From a virus: 39,477 bases of DNA. The translations under genes were made by a program, and so were the position numbers. The notes below the pieces were generated by a model. That model was not told the origin of the DNA. It searched no databases and worked only from the letters and a program-made list of their open reading frames with translations. Positions 13,448-21,475 of this stretch are shown piece after piece. Where the stretch lies: IMG/VR virus record IMGVR_UViG_3300042898_001938, positions 1 to 39,477 of that record. The stretch is one strand, 5' to 3'. The number at the start of each line of letters is the position of its first letter. Within the stretch, counting starts at the first letter, position 1.

Positions 13448-15496
13448 TTACTTACTAGTTGCGTGATAAACACCGTCCCAATCTTTGGGTAAGTTGGCGG
13501 TTTTGAGTTCAGAGATTCTGCTTTCTAGCATCTCGTAATACTCAATCATCTTTAGATTTTCTGCTTTGAGTCTAGTCAAGTAGATCATTGCTTCGTCCCA
13601 GTTCATCGCGTAGTAGAAATCCATCATCTTCTTGTGATGAGAAACAATCTTATTTGCCTTCTCATCGTTCGTGATTACGGTATAAATCTTAATCCCTTCT
13701 TTCTTACCTTTGACCGCGATGTTGTCTAACTCTAGGAAATTGAATGAATTCTCGATGCCTTTCACCGTTTGCTCGCCAATGACTATGCCAACGTGATAAG
13801 GTTTGCTCTGACCTTCTAAGCGAGACGAGAGATTAACTGCATCTCCAAGGCAAGTATAGTCGAAACGATTTTCTGAACCCATGTTTCCAACAACAACGGA
13901 GCCAGAGTTGACGCCAACGCCAATGGAAAGTTGCGGCAATTTTTCTAGTGCGAGTTGTTTATTTAACTCATCGAGTTTCACGAACATCTCAACAGCACAC
14001 TCGATAGCTAATTCTTTGTGGCGCGCTACATCAACAGGCGCGTTCCAAAAAGCCATAACCGCATCACCAATTAGTTTGTCAACAGTTCCATCTTTGCTCA
14101 TAACCAGCTTGAGCATAGGAGTCATGTAACGGTTAATCAAAGAAGTTAATCCTTGAGGATCAGTCTTGAAATGCTCGCTAAGTGCAGTGAAGCCGCGAAC
14201 GTCAGAGAAAAGGATTGTCAAGTCTTTTGTTTCACCGCCAAGTTTTAATAGTTCTGGATTAGTTTGGAGCTTTTTAACCATCGCAGGAGCAAGATAGTGT
14301 TCAAACTGCTTTCTGATTTGTTGCTTCTGTTTAAACTCATTGATGAAACGCATGAACGCAGACACAGAGAAGCAGATGAAAAGGGTAAAGACTATCCAAC
14401 TATAATCAAAAAGTAGTCCATTGCCAAAGGCTTTGACGCCATAAATGACTGGTGCAACCATCAAACCGATGGATAATCCAGCGCAAACTAAGTAATTCAG
14501 CCAAATGAACGTGACTATAACTAACAATGCAGCAAGAGTGCCATACAGAACCTCGTACAAATTGAATTCAGACGGTCTTTCGAGTCTTGAGTCATCTAGC
14601 AGCATTTGAGCGGCAAAAAGCGGTATTTCGTAACCATTCTTGATATTAACTGATGTTGCGACAGTGTTGGAAAGACCTTCTGCTGTTGGCGCAATCATCA
14701 CGATCTTGCCTTTAACTGCTGACCAATCTTCTTTGGTAAATGAAAAAGACTCAAAGGTGTATTTGAAATTCAACCAAACTCGCCCATTCTCGTCAGTTTT
14801 AATTGTTTTAAATTTAGGAATACGAACGGCAGATACGCCAGCTTGATTAACTTTTGCTTGGTAACTTGGGTCATTTGAAGCTACGCGCAAAATTTCTAAT
14901 GGCAGTGTTGGGTAAAACTCTTTGTTCACTTGAACGATCAGCGGTAATCTTCTTACTACGCCATCAACTTCGGGCGCAGTTAAGAGCATACCAACGCCAG
15001 CAGCAGCTTCGCCAAGTTCTTTTGTCGGCCCAATCGCCGCAGAGTAATCAAATAGCCAATCATTGATGCCGCTGCCAACAACTGCTACGCCTCTTGGCAC
15101 AGGTGAGCCTTTTCCTTTATTTGCCGCAGATTGACTAATGATTACAGGATACTTGCCGAAAGTTTCTTTTAGTGCGGCGTCTCCATTGAATCGGTCACTC
15201 TCAGCAAAAATAATCGGCAACACGACAATCTCTGCTCCGTTATCAAATGCCTTTGTTATTGCGTCGGCTAAGATTTGTCTTGGGAAAGGCCATTGACCAT
15301 GCTTCTCAAGAGTCTTCTCATCTATCTCTACTACAACAACACTTTCACTTTGGACTTTCTCTTGAGTGATCTGATAGTAATCTAAGGCTTTTAATCTCGC
15401 CGTCTCAATGAAGAACGGGTCTTGAACTCTTAAAGTTACTAGACAAATTAAAACCAACAGTGATGCGATTGCTGTATAGATTCTATATTTCTTCAT
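13448..15496 (-). CDS. CHASE2-domain membrane adenylate cyclase
   Basis: A 682-residue class III nucleotide cyclase. An N-terminal membrane segment (8-24) precedes an extracytoplasmic CHASE2 sensor (about 30-310). Two or three membrane segments follow (315-338, 340-356, 361-382), then the catalytic domain (about 425-610) and a C-terminal helical extension. Metal-binding D432 (FSDVRGF) and D478 (DKLIGD), K474 and T548 (adenine choice), N555 and R559 (NLSSR) are all present, so active cAMP synthesis is predicted. It is last of the curli-like series, overlapping the FecR gene by 4 bases (ATGA). In bacteria CHASE2 cyclases often sit beside FecR-domain genes. A full sensor cyclase in a phage is very unusual. 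Confidence 0.92.
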   Translation of the reverse strand: MKKYRIYTAIASLLVLICLVTLRVQDPFFIETARLKALDYYQITQEKVQSESVVVVEIDEKTLEKHGQWPFPRQILADAITKAFDNGAEIVVLPIIFAESDRFNGDAALKETFGKYPVIISQSAANKGKGSPVPRGVAVVGSGINDWLFDYSAAIGPTKELGEAAAGVGMLLTAPEVDGVVRRLPLIVQVNKEFYPTLPLEILRVASNDPSYQAKVNQAGVSAVRIPKFKTIKTDENGRVWLNFKYTFESFSFTKEDWSAVKGKIVMIAPTAEGLSNTVATSVNIKNGYEIPLFAAQMLLDDSRLERPSEFNLYEVLYGTLAALLVIVTFIWLNYLVCAGLSIGLMVAPVIYGVKAFGNGLLFDYSWIVFTLFICFSVSAFMRFINEFKQKQQIRKQFEHYLAPAMVKKLQTNPELLKLGGETKDLTILFSDVRGFTALSEHFKTDPQGLTSLINRYMTPMLKLVMSKDGTVDKLIGDAVMAFWNAPVDVARHKELAIECAVEMFVKLDELNKQLALEKLPQLSIGVGVNSGSVVVGNMGSENRFDYTCLGDAVNLSSRLEGQSKPYHVGIVIGEQTVKGIENSFNFLELDNIAVKGKKEGIKIYTVITNDEKANKIVSHHKKMMDFYYAMNWDEAMIYLTRLKAENLKMIEYYEMLESRISELKTANLPKDWDGVYHATSK

Positions 15497-16668
15497 CTCT
15501 GAGTAATGTAAACTTTACTTTTTTCACCGTAGTTTAAAACGTAAGCTTGACCATTAACAGTAACGGTAGAGTTAGCGTCGTATTTGGTGGTAAATTTGAT
15601 TACACCTTTATCAGTAGATAGAGATAATGAAGCGTATTTTCCATCAGTAGTGAATCCGTTGTTAACGGTAGTTGTTCCTGATGTTATATTATTTGTCTGA
15701 ATTGGATTCGTGATCGAAGGAGCTTCAATTTTAGGAACTTCTTTAACAACCACTGGTGTTTGCACTTCTGCTTTTGGAGCTTCAACTGTTGGAGCTTCTA
15801 TTTTAGCGTCCAATTTTATTTGGGCAACTTCTGTTTCTTGTTTAGGTGGAGGCGGCGCGTCTGCTGTTGCGCTGGCGGCTTCTGTTACTGTTTCAGAAAC
15901 AGTTTGTTGCGCCACTTGAGTTTTAGTATCGACGGTTTTCTTATTTGATTTGTCGTCTTTCTTGTCTTCGACTTTATCTTTTTCAGACGAAACTTTTTTT
16001 GTTTCTTTACTATTCTTAGTAATAGATTTGTTACTCTCTACCAGAAGATTATTATTGATCTTAGACTCGTCATTCAAGTCTAGAATAACTGGAGCTGTTG
16101 GATTAGAGAAAGCAGAGGAGATAAATGTTGCTTGGTAAGCCTGATTCAACACAACTGTACCGCTAGAGTTGGTAACTTCAATCGAGCCTACAACTGGTGA
16201 AGCGCCAGTTAGCGACGGAAGAGACGGCAAAAGAACAATTAAACTTTTACCGTCTTCTCCTACGCTCATCGAGAAATCTGTTCCTCTAACTGAAACAACA
16301 GCAGTTGGAGTTTTGATTTTTATATTTTCTCTACTATTCTTCGCTATGAGTCCAGAAGTATATCTGACTGTTCCCGATGCAGCTTTGATTGACAAAGAAC
16401 CTTTGCCGCTCGATGGGTCATAAACGAACTCGTCGATTTTTAATTTAGAGAACTCTGTAATCTGGACTCTTGTGTCGTCTTCAAAAGTAATGCCAACGCG
16501 AGATTGAAGTGTTTCGATTGTGTCGTACATCTCAACCCCAACGTTGACTTTACCATCAATCTTGCTCTTATCTCTGGTAATTTGAGTTGGGCCAGTAGCC
16601 TCTACTATTTTACCAGATGAACCAAAAAGAGATAAAGCCGTTAATAAAAATATAACGGCAAATCTCAT
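15493..16668 (-). CDS. Secreted FecR-domain protein
   Basis: A 391-residue exported protein. A signal peptide (1-17, hydrophobic core FAVIFLLTALSLFG) is followed by a FecR domain (about 35-150) with VGITFEDDTRVQITEFSKLK, GTVRYTSG and the typical TAVVSVRGTDFSM. Next comes a long low-complexity linker rich in Lys, Ser, Thr, Ala and Pro (about 210-335). A small C-terminal domain follows (about 340-391). It has no membrane anchor, so it is probably periplasmic. It lacks the membrane region of true FecR regulators. Neighbours suggest it relays an envelope signal, binds the wall, or tethers the secreted fibre. TAATG and ATGA overlaps couple it on both sides. Confidence 0.85.
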   Translation of the reverse strand: MRFAVIFLLTALSLFGSSGKIVEATGPTQITRDKSKIDGKVNVGVEMYDTIETLQSRVGITFEDDTRVQITEFSKLKIDEFVYDPSSGKGSLSIKAASGTVRYTSGLIAKNSRENIKIKTPTAVVSVRGTDFSMSVGEDGKSLIVLLPSLPSLTGASPVVGSIEVTNSSGTVVLNQAYQATFISSAFSNPTAPVILDLNDESKINNNLLVESNKSITKNSKETKKVSSEKDKVEDKKDDKSNKKTVDTKTQVAQQTVSETVTEAASATADAPPPPKQETEVAQIKLDAKIEAPTVEAPKAEVQTPVVVKEVPKIEAPSITNPIQTNNITSGTTTVNNGFTTDGKYASLSLSTDKGVIKFTTKYDANSTVTVNGQAYVLNYGEKSKVYITQR

Positions 16669-17384
16669 TAAGGAATCGGAGGTAAACTAGCAGCAGTTGT
16701 GCTTTGCTGAATAGTAACTGTATTGAAGCTGCCAGTCAAATTGTAGGTCAAAGTTTGCTTTTCTGAACCTGCTTGCTGGAAGTTCATTGTGTTTGAGCTT
16801 CCTAAAACAGTTACAACTTGACTGTGACCACTGCCAGCAGCGTTTCCGCCCGGATTACCTGCCTGAGTTGTGGTTAATAAATTGCTGGAACCAGTGATGA
16901 GATAATCTAATTTGTTATATTTACCATCATCAATTCCAACTTTCATTACGTTACTATTACCAGTAACAGCGAATTTAACATCGCCATCAACAGTAGTAGC
17001 TTTATCTGTGCTGTTGGCGATAGCGTCTTTATTAAGCAAGAATGTATTTGAGTTGCCAGTGAAGGTAAGATCAATATCGTTATTTGCTCCATTTGTGAAC
17101 ATCTTTAGGTTATTGCTATTACCAGTAGTAATAGATTTAAGGGTCAAGTTGTTACCGATCATGGAAAAGTTAGCATCGTTGTTGTCTCCTACTTGTCTCA
17201 TCTCGAAAGTGAGATTGTCAGATGTTATTTCGCTGGGTGTGCCAGACGAACCAATTTTATTAACGCTACCAGTTTGAACAATAGTTGTTGTACCAGTAGT
17301 GGTGATTTGGTTGATGTAGATTTGATTCTGCCCAAAGCAAAGGGCGGATAAAAATACATATAAGGCTAAGAGTTTGATTTTCAT
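16668..17384 (-). CDS. Curlin-like secreted repeat protein (candidate CsgG substrate)
   Basis: A 238-residue exported protein. A signal peptide ends near residue 18 (LSALCFG), and the mature start QNQIYINQI resembles curli subunits. The rest is a series of strand-turn-strand repeats with G-x-x-N turns: QTGSVN (37), QVGDNN (64), TGNSNN (87), TGNSN (109, 141), TGSSN (164), LGSSN (194), TGSFN (217). Spacing is mostly 22-23 or about 30 residues, and Gln pairs lie near both ends (QAG, IQQS). Known curlin repeats are about 22 residues with Ser, Gln, Gly, Asn, Gln at fixed places. This is a diverged form, richer in Thr and Leu. It overlaps csgG by 4 bases. It may be CsgA-like or CsgB-like; I cannot say which. 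Confidence 0.75.
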   Translation of the reverse strand: MKIKLLALYVFLSALCFGQNQIYINQITTTGTTTIVQTGSVNKIGSSGTPSEITSDNLTFEMRQVGDNNDANFSMIGNNLTLKSITTGNSNNLKMFTNGANNDIDLTFTGNSNTFLLNKDAIANSTDKATTVDGDVKFAVTGNSNVMKVGIDDGKYNKLDYLITGSSNLLTTTQAGNPGGNAAGSGHSQVVTVLGSSNTMNFQQAGSEKQTLTYNLTGSFNTVTIQQSTTAASLPPIP

Positions 17385-18175
17385 TGTTTTTGTGGGGTTT
17401 TATATTTCCAGAGTCCCGATTTATCTCCTTGATCTACTATTTCTATCACTGCTTGTTCAATAGCACTTCTAACAGCTATTGTATTTGGTTCATTGGCAGT
17501 TAATCCAAGTTCAGATTCCACAGGAGTTACGCCGTGTTCATAGAACTTGAATAGGTTGCCTGAAACCGCGACACTAGAAATTGTTTTAGTTACAGCTACA
17601 CTAAGTAATATCTCGCCTGTTTGTACGCTAACGAAACGAAGCGAAACTGTAACAACGTCTTTACGGTACTGCGAGCTTGCAGATATACCAAGAACGCTTG
17701 CGCCAGCACCACCAGTAATTATGTTGGTGTCATATCCGATGATGCCGCCTTCCGCAATAATGCCAGCAAAAAGCATAGGAGTTAGCTTTTCGGCGTCTCT
17801 ACCTTGAAATGTTTCTCTTGTTTGGTTGATTAGCTGCCGTTCTCTAATGATATTATCCAAACTGGTGCGCTCTAGCACCTGAAACCATTTGCCACTGCCA
17901 GCCACGCGCAAAGCGTCTATAAGCCAGCTTTCCGCTCCTTGCGTAACGGCAGATGAGAAAGAGGCGTAAGAATCTACCGTCTTGCGCTGTCCAGTCTTAT
18001 CGACGAAGGAATAAACAGCAATGCTGATTCTTGGGCTTTCAGGCGGCGGCAAGTTCTTTAGCTGCTGCTCCAAAGGTGGAGCTTGCAGTTTGGGCTTCTC
18101 TAATATAGCAGGTTTTTGCGGAAAAGATGAGCAACCTACTAGGAAAAGAAGTAAGAATGGAGTTAACCATCTCAT
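17381..18175 (-). CDS. csgG: CsgG-like curli secretion channel lipoprotein
   Basis: A 264-residue homologue of CsgG, the outer-membrane nonameric pore that exports curli subunits. The lipobox LVGC gives lipidated C15. Strong family blocks are ESPRISIAVYSFVDKTGQ (46-63), FQVLERTSLDNIIRERQLI (98-116), EGGIIGYDTNIITGGAGAS (142-160), SSQYRKDVVTVSLRF (167-181), TGEILLSVAVTKTI (186-199) and the C-terminal GLWK. At the pore constriction the conserved Phe is kept (F73) while the neighbouring Asn appears as Ser and the Tyr is displaced. It follows csgF by 2 bases and has the strongest ribosome-binding site in the operon. Length and motifs indicate an intact protein. Confidence 0.93.
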   Translation of the reverse strand: MRWLTPFLLLFLVGCSSFPQKPAILEKPKLQAPPLEQQLKNLPPPESPRISIAVYSFVDKTGQRKTVDSYASFSSAVTQGAESWLIDALRVAGSGKWFQVLERTSLDNIIRERQLINQTRETFQGRDAEKLTPMLFAGIIAEGGIIGYDTNIITGGAGASVLGISASSQYRKDVVTVSLRFVSVQTGEILLSVAVTKTISSVAVSGNLFKFYEHGVTPVESELGLTANEPNTIAVRSAIEQAVIEIVDQGDKSGLWKYKTPQKQ

Positions 18176-18193
18176 CCTTATCCACCTCCTGGT
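18172..18193 (-). promoter_or_regulatory. Strong csgG ribosome-binding site inside the csgF 3' end
   Basis: The last codons of csgF, which encode its terminal Gly-Gly-Gly, contain AGGAGGT on the minus strand. That is a full match to the Shine-Dalgarno consensus, 9 bases before the csgG ATG. The csgF stop TAA lies between the two. This should give efficient coupled translation of csgG. Confidence 0.75.
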
Positions 18194-18633
18194 TTGAGGA
18201 CTCCAACAGGAAGCTGAATCTGTGTCGAACTGCCTGTTGCTGGGTCATTGATATAAAGCGTTACTAAATCGCCATTCTTCTGCCAAGTGACTGTTGCGCC
18301 ACCTTGTAAATTAATAATACCAAACGTTTCGCCGTTTGAATTAAAAATCTGATCTGTAACTTGAGAAGCAAGCTGAGAATAAATTCTTGCTTGTAAGTTA
18401 TTTATGAAAGTATTGAGCGGAGTGTTTGTCTCTTGAATCTTCTTCTGCTCAAGATCAGCCTTTAAGTTATCTTTAACGGCTTGCTTGCGGGTACGAGCTA
18501 AATTCTCTACTGTAAGAACGTGTCCAGAAAAGTTAGCTCCGTTGAAAATCGGAGACTTGAAGCCATGAACCATCTCGCTTCCATGCGAGCTGGAAATAAA
18601 AATAAATAAAATTAGAAAAAATGCCTTCTTCAC
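18178..18633 (-). CDS. csgF: CsgF-like curli nucleation / pore-cap protein
   Basis: A 151-residue secreted protein starting at GTG 18633 (no in-frame ATG nearby). A signal peptide covers about residues 1-18. The mature start SEMVHGFKSPIFNGANF parallels E. coli CsgF, whose N-terminus inserts into the CsgG pore (F-x-N/S-P-x-F-x-G-N). A helical middle with LNTFINNLQARIYSQLAS (73-90) and a C-terminal beta part with PATGSSTQIQLPVG (131-144) also match. In curli systems CsgF caps CsgG and holds the nucleator at the surface. An extra charged helix (about 45-68) makes it slightly longer than the E. coli protein. It lies 11 bases after an upstream gene. Confidence 0.88.
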   Translation of the reverse strand: MKKAFFLILFIFISSSHGSEMVHGFKSPIFNGANFSGHVLTVENLARTRKQAVKDNLKADLEQKKIQETNTPLNTFINNLQARIYSQLASQVTDQIFNSNGETFGIINLQGGATVTWQKNGDLVTLYINDPATGSSTQIQLPVGVLKPGGG

Positions 18634-18644
18634 TTATCATACCA

Positions 18645-19307
18645 TTACACTTTTTTATCAGATTCTTTGAATTGATAGAAGTAATCGTCGTTATCTAAAG
18701 CGACCCACTTGCCTTTACCTTCGCAAGTGAACTCTTTATCAAAGACTTTCCAATCTGGCTTCTCTAATTTTTTAGCGATAAAAGCGCCGCCATCTTTCCA
18801 AACAACTCTATTATTTGGCTGAAAGAACAGTTGGTGACAAGGATTGCTGTCTTTGTCGCTAATTCCCCAAATTAGATGGCCGCATTTGTGTCCTCCAGCC
18901 ATTTCAGAATAACCTAGAGCGCAATCAGGATTGTCATGCCAGTCTATTGTGAATAAGTATTTGCCCTTAACCCATTCGTGATTCTTGAGCTGAACTTCAA
19001 CAGCGGCGTTCTTATGATACTCATATCTTGTTACAGACAAGACATTTGAGTAACAATCCCAAAGTTGCAGCCAATCTAAAGGATAGTTAGAGTGTTTAGG
19101 TTCTAGTGTCAGATATTGAATAGGAACTCTATCATGTCTAGAACCATACTCTGTCATTACTTGAAATGTAAGGCAGCGGCGAGTTAATGAGGTAACTCCG
19201 AAAACTTCACACGAAATATACTCTTTTTCAGCTTTAGTGTGATTATAAAGAAAATCACTGCTTAAATAAGCATGAAAAACAGGAATGTTGGCGTTTAAGT
19301 ATGGCAT
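18645..19307 (-). CDS. Conserved hypothetical phage protein, 220 aa
   Basis: Begins MPYLNANIPVFHAYLSSDFL. It has a middle rich in aromatic residues (VFGVTSLTRRCLTFQVMTEY, WLQLWDCYSNVLSVTRYEYH) and a C-terminal part with H/C pairs (GGHKCGHLIWGISD, DSNPCHQLFF). The N-terminal MPYLNANIPVF is a start I associate with phage proteins of unknown function. There is no signal peptide, so it is probably cytoplasmic. It lies directly upstream of csgF and is likely cotranscribed with the curli-like module. Confidence 0.7.
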   Translation of the reverse strand: MPYLNANIPVFHAYLSSDFLYNHTKAEKEYISCEVFGVTSLTRRCLTFQVMTEYGSRHDRVPIQYLTLEPKHSNYPLDWLQLWDCYSNVLSVTRYEYHKNAAVEVQLKNHEWVKGKYLFTIDWHDNPDCALGYSEMAGGHKCGHLIWGISDKDSNPCHQLFFQPNNRVVWKDGGAFIAKKLEKPDWKVFDKEFTCEGKGKWVALDNDDYFYQFKESDKKV

Positions 19308-19960
19308 TACTTCTTTTTACGCTTTTTTGCTGGTGCTTTGGACTCTTTATTTTTATTTTTAATAAACTCGTTCATATCTTCTACCTTCATAATATCTAAC
19401 TTGGTAGTGATATGCTCATAGAATTCAGGGAAACATTCTTTAAACAGCTTAAGATTAATAACTGTTGATTCCATAGATGGTCTGGAGAAGGAGGAGTAAA
19501 GAGCTTTAACCGCTAGTTCGTCGCCCTGCATAACTGCTTCGCGCAATTCTGGGCACAGGAAAAGACCAAGGAAGCAATCCTTAAAGCTGCTGATTAACAT
19601 TCCAAGAGATAGTTCAAATTGTTTTTGATTTATAAAAAATGTTTCTACTGGAATATTCCAGCTAACCATTGCGTCATCACCGTAATCAATACTGATCTTA
19701 AGAGTTTTTTCTTTTATCTTGGACCAAATAACCTCACCAAGATAAGGCTGGCAAACAGAGAAAAATCCAGATAGTCTTTCTCTAATGTCCGCATCAATCT
19801 CTGAATCAAATTGAGTGTTGACTGCGATTTTAGTTAAATCAACAATAGCTTCTTTAAAGTTTTTACGAGTAATTTTCTTTTTCAAAACAGATTCAAAATC
19901 TTTCTTTACTTTAGAAAATTCCGTGAATAAAATTTTTTCTTGTTCTTCGTAAGTCATCAT
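19307..19960 (-). CDS. Hypothetical protein with basic C-terminal tail, 217 aa
   Basis: A helical, acidic protein beginning MMTYEEQEKILFTEFSKVKK and ending in a strongly basic tail (KESKAPAKKRKKK), which may bind nucleic acid. No domain is recognised. It overlaps the next gene by 1 base and the previous one by 4 bases, so it lies firmly in the same operon. Confidence 0.7.
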   Translation of the reverse strand: MMTYEEQEKILFTEFSKVKKDFESVLKKKITRKNFKEAIVDLTKIAVNTQFDSEIDADIRERLSGFFSVCQPYLGEVIWSKIKEKTLKISIDYGDDAMVSWNIPVETFFINQKQFELSLGMLISSFKDCFLGLFLCPELREAVMQGDELAVKALYSSFSRPSMESTVINLKLFKECFPEFYEHITTKLDIMKVEDMNEFIKNKNKESKAPAKKRKKK

Positions 19961-20175
19961 TGTATTTCCTCCAAAGCAGATAGTGTTTCAGCGTCGATCT
20001 TTGCGCTCCAATTTTTTGTAAAGTCCCAATACTCTACTCCTTGATCGAATAAGTCTTTAGACTTAGAGAAAACATTAAGAATGTCTCCTGAAAATACAGG
20101 AAGAACAGTTTGAATATTTTCGCCGTAATTAAAACAATGAAGAGTGTGAGTTTTTTTAACGAGGTATTTACTCAT
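19957..20175 (-). CDS. Hypothetical protein, 72 aa
   Basis: The start is set at ATG 20175 (MSKYLVKKTHTLHCFNYGEN), which forms a TAATG overlap with the upstream stop; an in-frame ATG at 20187 would add four residues. It is a small mixed protein with a C-terminal acidic helix (DAETLSALEEIQ). No family is recognised. Confidence 0.65.
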   Translation of the reverse strand: MSKYLVKKTHTLHCFNYGENIQTVLPVFSGDILNVFSKSKDLFDQGVEYWDFTKNWSAKIDAETLSALEEIQ

Positions 20176-20489
20176 TAGCTTTTCCATCCGGTTTCAGGCT
20201 GTTGAAAAGAGTGAAGGGTAATCATACAGTCGCAAACATAATCGGTTGTTGCGAGCCAGCCGAGAATTCTTAATTTCTCAAGGCCGAATCCAATATTCTT
20301 AACTTCCATTTCAAATCTTCTTGGGGTTTCGATTGGAAGACCTTCTTCGGACAAGGTGATAAGAAGCATTAGTTTTGTATCATCGAGATCATTTGTGGAA
20401 ATAATCGAGGCTTTATAAAGCGTAAGTTCTTGAAGATTAAGATGCTTGCGCGACTTTTCTGTGAGGGCGAATGTAACTTCGTATTTCAT
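20175..20489 (-). CDS. Hypothetical protein, 104 aa
   Basis: Begins MKYEVTFALTEKSRKHLNLQ and is mostly predicted beta strands (MKYEVTFAL, KLMLLITLSEE, RRFEMEVKNIGFG). Its length and pattern fit a small single-domain soluble protein. No motif is recognised. Its start overlaps the glycosyltransferase-like gene by 4 bases (ATGA). Confidence 0.65.
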   Translation of the reverse strand: MKYEVTFALTEKSRKHLNLQELTLYKASIISTNDLDDTKLMLLITLSEEGLPIETPRRFEMEVKNIGFGLEKLRILGWLATTDYVCDCMITLHSFQQPETGWKS

Positions 20490-21475
20490 GTTAAGAAATC
20501 TTTAATGTTTTGAATGGCTGTGGTTTTTTCAAGGAAAGCTTGTTGGACAAACTGCCGTTGATGTTTAAGTTCTTCCTCGTAGTTCAATGATGAAACATAA
20601 TTTGTCAAGCCTTTTGATAATCTTTTTTCATCAATAATGATATTAGGGGATAAGTTATAGCCGCAGTTTTTAATAGTATTTTCGCATCCAGCGTCGAACA
20701 ACATAACAACATCATTCATTAAAGACTCATAGAAACGATTCGCCAAGAAAGCGTAGTTTGAGTGAGTGTGCAAATCTTCAATGTAGATCGAGTATTTATA
20801 TTTGCGTAAATCCTCTTCGTTCTTCTTCCAAGATAACTTTTCAACGTAAGTGCATTTGCAGTTGATCGCTTGGAATTTCTTGACGTTTTTTGGCGAGCAA
20901 GAAAGAGAAACGCCTTCTGTTAAGAACTTCTCGAAAGAAACTTGGCGGTGCTTGCGATAAGTGCCGTAATAAATGATGCCGTCCTTGTCGGCAGGATTCG
21001 TAGGATTGCGCGTATCCATAATCAAGGAGTTGAGATTGACAGTGAGCCACTCAATGATAAAGTCGTTCAGCTTTTTGCCCGCGATGTTCTTGTTGAGAAT
21101 CCAGTGGCGATAACCGCTACGAGGATTATTGCAGATCATGTCATACTTTAATCCATGATTGATTACGCCGTAACGAAGAAGCTGATTGTCTTCAATGTCA
21201 TGGTCGTTAACTAGCCAAACATACCTCGCGTTTGGATTCTTTGTTAGAATCTCGCGGTAAGGAACATGAGGCATATACGGCGACGCATACGCGCAAATGA
21301 TTACGTCATACTGGTTGGCTAAGATTTGTGGCAGTTTGTATTCGCCATCCAATAAGTCTGCGCCGAGTGCCTCGGCCAGAATCAAGCTGTTACGGCAATG
21401 AACGATTGATGTATCGTCAAACTCATTTGACAGCGGCTTTCTCTTGCTTGTGCTTTCGATGATTAAGATTTTCAT
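20486..21475 (-). CDS. Glycosyltransferase-like protein (GT-B fold suspected)
   Basis: About 329 residues from ATG 21475 (MKILIIESTS, a typical Rossmann first strand); the frame is open to 21502. The C-terminal half carries YSIYIEDLHTHSNYAFLANR then FYESLMNDVVMLFDAGCEN, as in GT-B glycosyltransferases where an Asn/Arg-Phe/Tyr-Glu segment contacts the donor sugar nucleotide. A middle segment (IIYYGTYRKHRQVSFEKF) fits the start of the second Rossmann domain. Substrate and acceptor are unknown; phage enzymes of this kind modify DNA bases or surface sugars. It overlaps the deaminase gene by 53 bases. Confidence 0.6.
   Translation of the reverse strand: MKILIIESTSKRKPLSNEFDDTSIVHCRNSLILAEALGADLLDGEYKLPQILANQYDVIICAYASPYMPHVPYREILTKNPNARYVWLVNDHDIEDNQLLRYGVINHGLKYDMICNNPRSGYRHWILNKNIAGKKLNDFIIEWLTVNLNSLIMDTRNPTNPADKDGIIYYGTYRKHRQVSFEKFLTEGVSLSCSPKNVKKFQAINCKCTYVEKLSWKKNEEDLRKYKYSIYIEDLHTHSNYAFLANRFYESLMNDVVMLFDAGCENTIKNCGYNLSPNIIIDEKRLSKGLTNYVSSLNYEEELKHQRQFVQQAFLEKTTAIQNIKDFLT

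Noticed and set aside
13448-18633. Bacterial chromosomal DNA joined to a phage contig
   Set aside because: The genes are on the same strand and closely coupled to a phage-like gene upstream. Both flanks are phage genes, and base composition looks similar by eye. Only read mapping could fully exclude a chimera.
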